A stretch of DNA of 64,000 nt from Watersipora subatra (lineage: Eukaryota; Bryozoa; Gymnolaemata; Cheilostomatida; Watersiporidae). Location: the NCBI RefSeq assembly GCF_963576615.1, contig NC_088711.1, positions 37,196,621-37,260,620 on the forward strand. Direction: 5' to 3'. The notes beneath the pieces are model-generated. The model made no database searches and was not told the origin of the DNA. It saw only the letters and a list, made by a program, of their open reading frames with translations. Below, piece by piece: positions 49,301 to 61,300 of the stretch; within the stretch, counting starts at the first letter, position 1; every line of letters starts with the position of its first letter. Both the position numbers and the translations under genes were made by a program.

Positions 49301-52300
49301 TCACACTAGAGACGATCCTAAATGCAGACTGTGCAAAGATGCACCTGAGACCATCCCACACATCATCAGTAGATGCAAACAGCTAGCTGGAAACGCATAC
49401 ACTGAGCGGCATAATCATGTCGCAGGTGTTGTGTATAGAAGTCTATGTGATGAGTATGGCCTTAATAAACCACAACACTGGTGGGAAGCTCCTGGTAAGG
49501 TGAATGAAAATGACCGCGCTAAGATCCTCTGGGACTTCTACATCCGAACTGACAAGCATGCCCTAGCAAACCAACCCGACATAGTGGTGGTAGACAAGGA
49601 AAACAAGAGGGCTACCATAATAGATATAGCAGTACCCAATGACTACAATATAGCCAGCAAAGAAAAAGAAAAGTTAGAGAAATATCTCCCTCTTGGAGAA
49701 GTGATTGAAAAATGCTGGAATATAAGAACAACGGTAATCCCAGTAATCATTGGGGCACTGGGTGCAATTACACCGGCGCATAAAATGTGGCTTGCCCAAA
49801 TACCAACAGCAATCAACTCAGGTGAGTTGCAGAAAAGTGCGCTATTGGGAACAGCTAAGATCTTGAGGCGAGTGCTCAAACTCCCAGGTCTCTGGTAGGA
49901 GACCCGAGTTAGAACAGAATTTACCACCCATACGGGGTATCCGGGGTGAGGAAACAATTTTATATATATATATATGTACTAGCTGTACCAACCGGCGTTC
50001 CCTGGGTAATAAAAGTCTTTGGAGAGAAAATTTATTTGTATTTAACATATAACAAAATTTGCCATTCTAACTTTCAAACTACATATCATGAGAAATGTGT
50101 TTTGTGTAATTGAAACAAATTAACAGAGAAAATAAAAACAACTGTAAAGGTTTTCAAACTTTGTCAAACAACTGTAACTTTCAAACTTCGCATCATGAGG
50201 AAAATGTTTTGTGCAGGTCAAAAAAATTAAAAGAAAAACAACTGTAAAAGGGTTTAAATGTAAATGTGAAATAATTAGCAAGTAATAGCTAAATTATGTC
50301 TGTTTTGCCATGATTACAACAAAGGATGATTCGTAATGATACAATTATTACGAACTGAGAAAACAAAATAAAAATTCTGAACATGTTGAGTTAATAATAA
50401 CAATTCTTGTATAAAAGTGTGTGTTTAACCCTTTCACTACCGTCCATGTACAAATTTAGCTATCGGCCTACTGCCAGCCATTTTACTGAAAATTAGTACT
50501 GACAACATTGTCAGTACTATAGAAGTCCTAAAGATCGTTGGTTATATTGTCAACGAATAATAAAATTAAGTTACTACGCAGCTGCTGAGAAGGTCGCAAA
50601 AATGAGTATGCGGCAGTGAAAGGGTTAAAAAAAATTACTGTCCCACCAGATGATATCCATCAAAACTTTGAATACGACGATACTATTATTTCTCGATACT
50701 GGTACAAATGTAAAAATAAAATATGTACTTTGTCTGACCAAAAGGTGAGAGAATACTTGTCCGCGCAGAAAGATATAGTAATTGAACCTCAAGAAAGATA
50801 TCTCTTAACAGGGGCATCGTAACACGTGGCCGCACCGGTAAAATAATCAGCATGCGCTATAGCCAGAATGCAGACACACGACATATGACATACTTTGAGA
50901 AATACAATGTATATATATAGATATAAGATATATGTTAGTTGAATGCCCAACAGCGAAATTTTTTTCCCAAACAGGTTTACCTATGGCAGTAAAATCTTGG
51001 CTCCTGATTGGTAATTGAGTTTTAGTAACCAAAACCTACATCATTAGATTAAAAATTAACAGTTATAATTAAAAAGGAGCCCAAAATTCCAAAATTTTAT
51101 TAAAAATTATTTAAATCAATGAGTTTTTAGTGAGCGCCCTCTTACGTTTTAACGGCACTATTTGAATGATAACATAATTTTTACTATATCATTTGGAATA
51201 TTGTGTTCCTTTCTAATTATAACTATTAATTTTCAATGTAATCATGTAGGTTTTGGTTACTTAAACTCAATTACTAAAACCAATCAGGAGCCAAGATTTT
51301 ACGGCCATAGGTAAACCTGTTCAAGAAAAGATTTTTGCTGCCCAGCATTGCATGGGTAATAAAATAATTACCCAATGAATTTGAGTAACTTAAGCTAGTA
51401 ACTTGAGCTAGTAACTTAAGCTAGTAACTTAAGCTATAATAAGAGCCGTATCCGAAGCCAGCTAAAAATCATTACGTTATACCTAATGATCTCTCATGAA
51501 ATCTAGATTTTCAAGCGTGCTAGCAATGAAAAATAGTATCTTCAGGCGTGCGTATTGTAACTGATGTAATGAGTATAACCACGATTATTCCCTTGTAAAG
51601 CAATTTAGTAGATTGACCTAATGGTTTAGCACAGATGTCTGCAGATTTAGAAACCCCAAGTTTAAATCCAGTGCGAAGCGCATATTCATTCTTATGACTT
51701 TATCAGTATAAGTGGACACCCGAATGACAGAGCAACAGACAAACACAAATATACATATATGGATATACATATACAGTTATAGCATCTTGGGAAAGTCTAG
51801 GCACGTATTTTTATTCTAGCAAAATTTTCTTCTCGTCAATTAGTTCATGTGTGCTAGCTGAAGTGAGGATATTTTAACCAATCGTCATTGAAGATTGGCA
51901 GATGTAATAAATATGTGCACATATATACTATATGTATAATGTTGTTCTAAAGTAATTAAGTTAAAAAAGAGAACTGTAAATTCTAAAAGTGGAGTATATT
52001 AAAACTAGACAGTTTTTGTATATATTTATATATATTTAAGCTCTTATATGTTGATTTTTAAATTGAAATCTTCAGATTCAACAACCATTCAAATATTTGA
52101 AGGCACATTATTATGCAAATATTAATGCAAATATTATTTCATAATATTGCATTTGAAATTTAAACAAACAAATGAAGGTAAGACGAACCATCTCAGTGAG
52201 GAAGATGGCTGGACAGATTCCCAAAGCCAAGTAGAGTATGATCTCTAGCCATGCAAACCTATGACAAAAAAACATTTAATGTTGACAAGGCAACGCGTTT

Positions 52301-55300
52301 GCAGAAAGCCTATGTTATAAATGGCGCTTGGCTGTAACCTCTTCTGTATACCCAACCCTAAATAGACATCTATGGTAACTTTGTTTTAGTATACTGAATC
52401 AAAAAAGGATCACAGTGATAACTGCTGACTATAGTCTCCTAAATATACCCAACCAAAGATGGGCATGTGTGACACGAGGCTGTAATGATACCCAGCCAAA
52501 GATAAAAACCGGAATCCAGAAAACTTGGTCCTAATTTACAAGCCCTTACAAATTCTTATAAAGATCACTATACACTTGTGCTGATCAAATCTGTAGTGAC
52601 TAGTAACTTCACAAAATCACATCAGCTGAGTTATTTGAAAATGAAGTATTCAGATATTACAACTGAATTAGTTGAAGATGATGTACTCTGATATTACAAC
52701 TGAATTATTCAAAGATGATGTATTCTGATATTACAACTGAATTATTTGAAGATGATGTACTCTGATATTACAACTGAATTATTTGAAGATGATGTACTCT
52801 GATATTAAAACTGAATTATTCAAAGATGATGTATTCTGATATTACAAATGAATTATTTGAAGATGATGTACTCTGATATTACAACTGAATTATTTGAAGA
52901 TGATGTATTCTGATATTACAACTGAATTATTTGAAGATGATGTACTCTGATATTACAACTGAATTATTTGAAGATGATGTACTCTGATATTACAACTGAA
53001 TTATTTGAAGATGATGTACTCTGATATTACAACTGAATTATTTGAAGATGATGTACTCTGATATTACAACTGAATTATTTGAAGATGATGTACTCTGATA
53101 TTACAACTAAATTATTTGAAGATGAAGTACTCTGATATTAGAGAATTAGTTGAAGCTGAGTCTTTCTGACTGTAGGAAGTATTCACAGGTATGAGCCAGG
53201 TAGCTCTATATATAGTTTCATAGATTGGATTTAATATTCATAGAATTATATTACTACATTGTAAAGAGAAAAGAGAAATATTGACCAAGCCCATCATAAG
53301 TAACAATCCTAAAGAAAAACCACAGCAATAATAATAATGAGACTTCCAGTTTACTGAAATACACATACATGAGCTTGAATACTAGTGGTTACTTATTGTC
53401 TGCTTTGCAATGTAGCACAAGCCACAAGTCCGCTCTGTTGACCAACTCTTTAAATGATATCTACTAGTAGCTGAGAAATTAGACAAACCAATCAAATACT
53501 GATAGTAAAACCTTTAAAAACTCTTACAGTTGCACAACATTCTGACCTAATTCTATTGCAGAAGTCAATGCATGAAATCATCTCTTGGTCTCTCAGACTA
53601 ACACTGATTAAGCGGATGCACCCTCAAAACTCTAGAAGTTGACCTCATGTTAATAGAAGGATGAGACGCAGTAGTAATAGAAGGATGATATGCGCAGTCT
53701 TTTTCTACTAAGCTGGTATAAATAAAGATTGTGTATATGTTTGAAAAGTGAAGTTTGGATATTTTGTTGCCACTCCGAATGATAGCTGTAACTCAGCACT
53801 AGTTGTTTATGAAACATGTTTATTTAGGTAACCAAGCTTGCTCTTCTAATGAAATATCTCTAGGACACTTGAAGGTAGTAAGGAGGACCGGCTATAGCAT
53901 CTACTTACCTATCGTGGAATGAGAACTGGTAGAAGACACAGAGGACGGTCGCAAGCCAAGTCAGCCATATGATGTCCCTCATGTCGTGCTCTTTGAGCAC
54001 CATCCTGTAACAGTAGACATCTACTATCTATCCGCTATATCATAAAACTGATCGTCTTGTATAATAAATATTATTATTCAACTAAATAATAAATATTGTT
54101 ATTCAACTAAATAATAAATATTATTGTTCAACTAAATAATAAATATTATTGTTCAACTAAATAATAAATATTATTGTTCAACTAAATAATTGTTAGAGAT
54201 AGCTCTGGTCTTTGTAATGAGAAAATGAAACACTCTACACAGTACTATCTGATCAGCTCTAAGGTGATTGGAGTTGCTCTTCATCCTACATGTAATGAAA
54301 AGTCACAATATATGGTTGCACCATGGCAATGATAACCAGCAAGACGGAATGTGACTTTCAGACGCAGGTTACATGTTCAGAATTTATCCATCTTCCGTCA
54401 TGACTTATGGCTCAACAAATTTTAAAGGTGGAAAATGAAAATTTGTACATAACGGCTACGTTTACGTATTTGAAAGATGTAGTTCATGAGATCCTGCAAG
54501 CAAATTTATCTTGTTTTGTGAAAAAAATATATTATGCGTAAAGTTTTGTGAATAAAATAACGTTTTTTGCATTTTTTTGTTAAGATCACCATGTTATTTA
54601 TTTGCTGTTTATAACCATAAATAATTTATTTAGTGTAAAAAATAGCAGTGCTAAAAAGTCTGGCGCCAGAATGGCTTAGAATGCTAGTAAGGATGTGTGG
54701 ATATTTATAATTGGTTTCAGCATATAATGAAGTTTTATGTTTATAGTTTAGAAAAGAGTAATTGCTCGCAAACCAACAATTCAATTCAAAATTATTTAAA
54801 TAAAAAATAAATTTTTAATTTATATGAGTAAGCGTGGGCAATTGGGATCCAGATACCATACACATACCCCCAACATGCAGAGGATCCGAATGCAAGTTTT
54901 ATGTTTATACTTTAGAAAAAGTAAATTGCAACAATTAATTTAAAACCTTTCAAATTGAAAAAAATTTCTTTTAATATATATGAGAAGTGTGCAATTGAGA
55001 TGCGACTACTACAAGCATACCCCAATGCACAAAAAAACCCGAAAGCGCCATCCTCAATAAACCCAATCCACAAAGATAGATAGTTCGCTGTTGTCACACC
55101 TCCATCATCAGGATAAAAGGCACTGGAGTGTTCCACAGTACCTCTGGTTACACACATTTAAGGCATAGAACTGATGGAAACCGATCACTTACCAAGGTGT
55201 GTATGAGGCAGCTATGACAACATATATTATGGCCCGGTCTCCTAGATGACAGAATCTCATTAGCCGTCTAAAAAATAACGTCTCAATAGAATAGCAATGG

Positions 55301-58300
55301 CGCAGGTCAGCTTGGCCGATGCCAATATTCTCCTTAAAATCACAAGAACTTAGGCTAGCTACAGATGGATCGCATAGATACAACAACTCTAGTAATGCTA
55401 GTTAAAGGGTCACTCACATCAGAACTTAAATGATTTCATTGGAAAGTAGAGATATTTGTCTATTATTTGAGATTTTATTTGTTGTTTTAGGTGGTCTGAC
55501 TGCCAGGATGTTTCAATATTAAAATTGACAAATCTTGATTCCAGTTAAAATTCTAAAAATGGCATAAGATACAGTCTCATCAGCATCAGGCATACATATG
55601 TTTACACAAAATTTAGAAGAAAACATTGGGACAACTTCTAACCAACCCATCTTCAAATAATTTGAAACATTTATATTAATGTATCTGAGGCTACATTTGA
55701 AGTTTTATTCTAACATTAATGAGCAAACACTAAATATAATATATATAAATAACCAGAGGGACAAACAGAAAGTACTATTATTGACTCCCTTTTTGGAGAA
55801 GTGTTTTATTGGGTGTAGCGTTCTAATTGTGATCAAGTTTGGTCAATTTTAATTTTGAAACATTCTGGCAGTAAGATTAACTAAAACTACAAAGAACTCA
55901 AAGAATAGAAAAATATCTATACTTTCTGCAGACAACTTTTAAAATTTGACTCAAGTGACCCGCGCATTAAAAGATCCCAAATGTGGTAATGATATCACAA
56001 CCTATTATGGTTTCAGCTTTGCGGTGTAAATTACTTGTTTTTAACACCTCATAAATTCTGCAACTAAACATCCCTAACAGTTGGAAGCTACCCTTTGCTT
56101 AGTAAATTAACATTTTTGGTTAACTTCTGTACTTTTTAAAACAAAACCGCATATCTTTCCAATATACAGTAACAGCCAACTAGCTAATGCCCAGGCGAGA
56201 CTATGTAGGAGTTATGCTGACATATGGGGGAACAACACACAACTTTGCTAAAAGAATATACGTGTACATTTGTTAAACATGTAAGCTAGTGAGAATAAGA
56301 ATTTGGAAGTGAATTAGAAAGAACTTGTGAGCAATCAATCAATGGTATAGCATTATTTCCTACCTAAACAATGGTGAACCAGCAAGCGTTAGCAAATCTA
56401 TTCTTTGACTATAATCTTGTCAAGAGTGTTAAAATGCTGAAATACTGCTGACAAAGTCTACAATCAGCAAGCAGACTTCACACTAGCTGATCTAGCGAGA
56501 GCTGATCTAGTGAGAAATAATCTAGGGTGAATCAGTCTAACAGGCGTTGCAACGCTGAAAGCCCCAAACACCTGCCCTGACAAGCAGTACAAACCATCAT
56601 TATCTCGTTGGGTTTAGCGTGGACCTTTGCTGAAACCAAGCCTCTTCACATTTCCTATTTACATACAGGCCCTAAAATATAATCTATACAGAAAAGAAAC
56701 ATTCTGGTTTCCCAACCTTATGACGTCTGTCAGCTTTATGACCTATAAAACATTTTCTTACAAAAGAAGCTTAAAATCTGAAGGCTATGACAAAAATTAG
56801 TAAGTGAACAAAAAGGTTTCTATAATAAAGATTATACAAGTTTTCTAAAGAGTTTTTAATGTTGTTACCTGATAAACATATAGTGAAAGCAAATATAGCA
56901 GAATTACATCAAAGAATGCCAAAATTTCAATTTGGTGGTAAACACTCTGGAACTCCAGCAGTGATTGTGTGAAACCTACCCGGTGTTGCCCATGTAGGAC
57001 GTGATGTGGAACGCTGTGGAGAAGGTAAACAGAAGGATCAATGCTAGTCCATAGATCCAAGAGATCCAAATGTGTTGGGATGTCTGTGACAGCTGGACCA
57101 ATAAACTCAGAGCCAACACGCTAGGCAGCACAAACAGCTACAAGAATGATGTCCAACTCACGGAGTTGTCTGACCAGACAATAATCCAAGCAGTACCATG
57201 TCAATGACTCAATGTAAATGAATATACGTACTACAGATACAAATGTTTTTAGGAGATGTGATATTAATGCCAAATCCAACGCTACCTAGCGTCAATGCTT
57301 CAAAATTGAAAATTTTTTTCAAGACTAACAAATAATCAAACAGTGCAAGAAAATACGGCACAATTTATTACACATCCCTGGCATAGCCGAGTGAGCTGGG
57401 ATGTTTTAAGGCATGGTGCATACTCAAACGAATTTCATATTTAAAAAGGTAACAAGCTAAATCATATAATAAAAGTCTTTTTAAATTAATCACTTATTAA
57501 CTAAAGACTAGTCACTGGTGACTAGTTACCAGTGATATGAGAGCATCTAGGACAGCGTCTACGGCAGCAATATCATTATATTTAAGGAAAGATATAAGTT
57601 AATATTTGTAACCTATAATATGGACAGTCATAACAGTAGTAGTTACAGCCAAACACAAACATTACTCCGTATATATTTTCTACCAAAGGACCGATGAGGT
57701 CTCTGCGAGCAAGTATTGGACACAGCCAAACTACTTCATAGCAACCAATGTGTGCAATTCCGGTATAATTTTCCAATCTATCTGTATATATATATTTCTC
57801 AAAGTATGTGTGTCCCTCCAGCTATAGCTATTAAAATCTTGATAACGAATCTTCGCATTCTGATGGATTTGAACTCCCGACAAAAATACCACGAACGCGT
57901 CTACATGTGTTATATCCGGACGCTTTACCGCTGAGCTAGAACAGCATAGCAACCAAAATCGCTTTTATATACTGCGTACACTATGCGCATGCTAATTATT
58001 TTAGACTTGCGTCCACGAGCTAAGATGCCTCTGTTCAGAAATATTTTGGGACCTAAGCATATGCAACGCGATGCTTCTTCGTTTTTTTTCTTTAGGGCTG
58101 ATTTATTCGACCCCCATTATAGCGACAATAATTTATCTCGAACTTTAAATTTGGCAATTTGTGTACTGATTATATACAGTGGAATCTCGGCTCTTGAACG
58201 CTTCTGTTCTCGAGCAACTCGGTTATCAACCAAAGATTTTGGGATTTGTTCACCTCGATCTCCAACATAAATTCTGAGCAAACTGAGGAATGCGCATTGA

Positions 58301-61300
58301 AATTGGAACAGCTCCGGAAACAGCATGGAAACAGTCGTTAACATACGGAGAAGCAATTTACACTTCATAAATTCTTTACAAAAAGGGATGAACCGTCTGG
58401 GGTGACGTCTCCGATAACGGAGAGACTTGCTAGGAAGATAACCCACTTCCAGTCCAGTTACCCTAAATTGTTTTGGAGAATTCTTCAAAGATGCAAAGTA
58501 AACGTGCCATTGCTGTTTATATTTTATTTTTTCTACTATTTTTGATGTAACTGATCTGTTGCATTTTTTCGTTGTTTCATTATCGATTTCTGCAACTTTT
58601 GTCATTGTATCTTATCCTTTAATTTTTATGATGTTTTAAGAGCAAAACATATGAAATGTTTACTTTTGTTTTTTTTTTCCATCATAAATAGAAAACCTTT
58701 TATTAAAATGAAACACGATCTATATCTACCCGTTTTTATTTATACTATGCAGTATACAGTACAGTTTATGGTGTGAAATGTAAAATACTTTACCGAGGTT
58801 GTTTTCTCGCATTGGAATGGATTAAAATTTACTTACATTCATTTTAATGGGAAGATTGTTGCAGATCTCAAACAACCTTGTGGAACGGATTATGCTCGAG
58901 AACTGAGGTTCCACTGCACGTTATTAAAAGATATACGTCGCTGAAAGTTATGAAATTTTAAATTTACAGTGGTTTGAAAACCTTTACAGCTGTTTTATCT
59001 ATTTCTAATTTAATTGTCCTGCACAAAACTTTCAGTTACAGTTGTTTGACAAAGTTGGAAAAGCTTTACAGTTGTTTTTATTTTCTCTTTTAATTTATTT
59101 CAACAACAAAAAACAATTCTCTCATGATACAGTGGTGATACAAATTATGGAACCGCTTTTGAGTTTGAGTAAATATAATGCACTATAATGGCTCTCATAT
59201 TAGTTATATTCAGTCCAGATTTGAAAAGTTATATATCATTAGAAAGGGAATTTTTTCAGCTGTCGCATTGTTTAGTTTTTTTCTGCATCCAAACATAATT
59301 CCATCGCTAGTGCAGTTAAAAGTGCAATTAGTCAGGGTGTCTCATAACAAGTCACTTTTTTCAAAAACAGTAGTCTGGTGAACGATGTCTAGAATTTCCA
59401 AATTCTTTGATCTGCTCAGTTTAACAATCATCTAAGACAACAATTGCATTGAGTGAGACGTTGTTCATTAAGCAACGTAACCCAAGTAGTATTGAAAAGT
59501 CCTTTTGCTCTCAGTAAAAGTCATTCTAATAACTTCATCATCATGCCTCAACATCTCACGAAAGAAAAGCGTGCTGCAATAATTCACCTTCATTAGCAAG
59601 GGAAATCGCAGAGGGAAATTGCAAGGGAGGTTGACTGCTCTAAGAAGGGTGTATTTACAACAATCTGCAGATGGAAGGAAACTGGTCAAGTTGAAGAAAG
59701 GGCTGGTAGGGGAAAGAAAAAGCTAGCAACAGATCGAGTGACCAGACACCTAGTGAGGCTTTCTTTGGTTAATAGACATCTAACCAGTCCTCTGCTAGCC
59801 AGTGAGTTAAAAGAATCAACAGGTACAGAGTTAGCACCATCAACTGTTTGCAAATCATTGAGAGATCATGGCTTACGAGGCTGTAAAGCTCGTAGAAAAC
59901 CTTTGTTATCATCTCAGCAAAAAAAGACTCGTCTACAATGGGCAAAAGATCATGTGAATTGGTCACCAGAAAACTGGAGAGCAGTATTATTCAGCGATGA
60001 GGGCACATTTACTGTGCAAAATCACTCTGGCAACAATTATGTAAGAAGGAAACCTGGTGAAGAGTTTAAACCAGAATGTATTTTACCTACGATAAAGCAT
60101 CCCATCTCAGCAATTGTGTGGGGTTGTTTCTCCGCTGCTGGTCCTGGTAGATTAGATTTTGTTGATGGTATGATGAATGCAAAAAAATATTGTGGAGTAC
60201 TACAAAGTGTGATGATACCATCTGCTATAAGTCTGTTTGATAGAGAGTGGCTGTTTCAGCAAGATAATGCTCCATGCCACAGCCAGAAGAGTAAAAAAGT
60301 TGTTTGCTGACAATAGCGTTAACACTCTGACTTGGCCTTCTCAGTCACCAGACCTTAACCCAATGGAAAATATGTGAGGCAGAATAGGCAATCTTGTAAC
60401 TAAAGACAAACCAACTAATAAAAGAAGATTGATGGAGCTTATTGTGCAATCCTGGCATTGAATAGTGACACCTGAAGAGCTTCAGACGCTGACAGATAGT
60501 ATGCCCAGGCGCTTCCGAGCAGTGAATGACAACAAAGGCTGGCCAACCAAATATTGATCATCTTCAGGACCAAAACAGCTCTTTTCAAAGCTACTATACC
60601 TTGTCTTTAAATTAATTCACAATAAAAGCCATTTCAAAGAAAAGAAAAATGTTATTTTATGACTTTTGGTCAGACACTATTTAATAGAAATGACAACTGT
60701 ACAGTAACTCTCTGACAGCTTTCAGTAAACCTCTAATAATATTTTTATAGAAAATACGATGTGGTTTTAATTAAAATTTATCAAAAAGCCAACATTGTGA
60801 CGATTCAAGTGATATATAACTTTTTATAGTTATGTAAAATTTTGATTGTAGAAAAAGCAAACACAACTCAGAATTCATTGCTATGTAACGAAAATTAGAG
60901 GCGGTTCCATAATTTGTATCACCACTGTATGTAGTTTGCAAGTTAGAATGGCAAATTTTGTCATATGTTAAATACAAATCAATTTTCTGTCCAAAGAATC
61001 TTTTATTACCCGGGCAACGCCGGGTGGTACAGCTAGTATATACATAAATCTTAGTGTTTGTCTGTCTGTCATTTGTGTGTCCAGTTAGAGCGATAAAGCT
61101 TTAGGAACAAAAAATTGTAGGAAGATACTCGCTTTATTAGCTCAAGTTACTCAAACTCTTTGGGTAATTATTTTCTTACCGGTACAACACCGGCATTCAT
61201 TTAGTTAAAAACTAAAATCGGCGCAGTTGCCTACACACCCATAAAGTGAGTAAACCATTATGAAATTGACCTGATCATTGTCTGACTACTAGCTCCATAT

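Larger units (their letters stand above)
58918..61036 (+). mobile_element. Helitron, family B copy interrupted by a Tc1/mariner
   Basis: The 3' end at 61036 reads tattacccgggcaacgccggg, tggtacag, CTAG|T: a GC-rich hairpin 8 nt before CTAG. The body (caaacaactg, ccattctaact and catgag blocks on the minus strand) resumes on both sides of 59130-60927. The left boundary is approximate. Confidence 0.75.

Noticed and set aside
54912..55157. 81-aa minus-strand frame next to MMD exon 4
   Set aside because: MMD exons 4 and 5 join without it, and it has no similarity to PAQR proteins.
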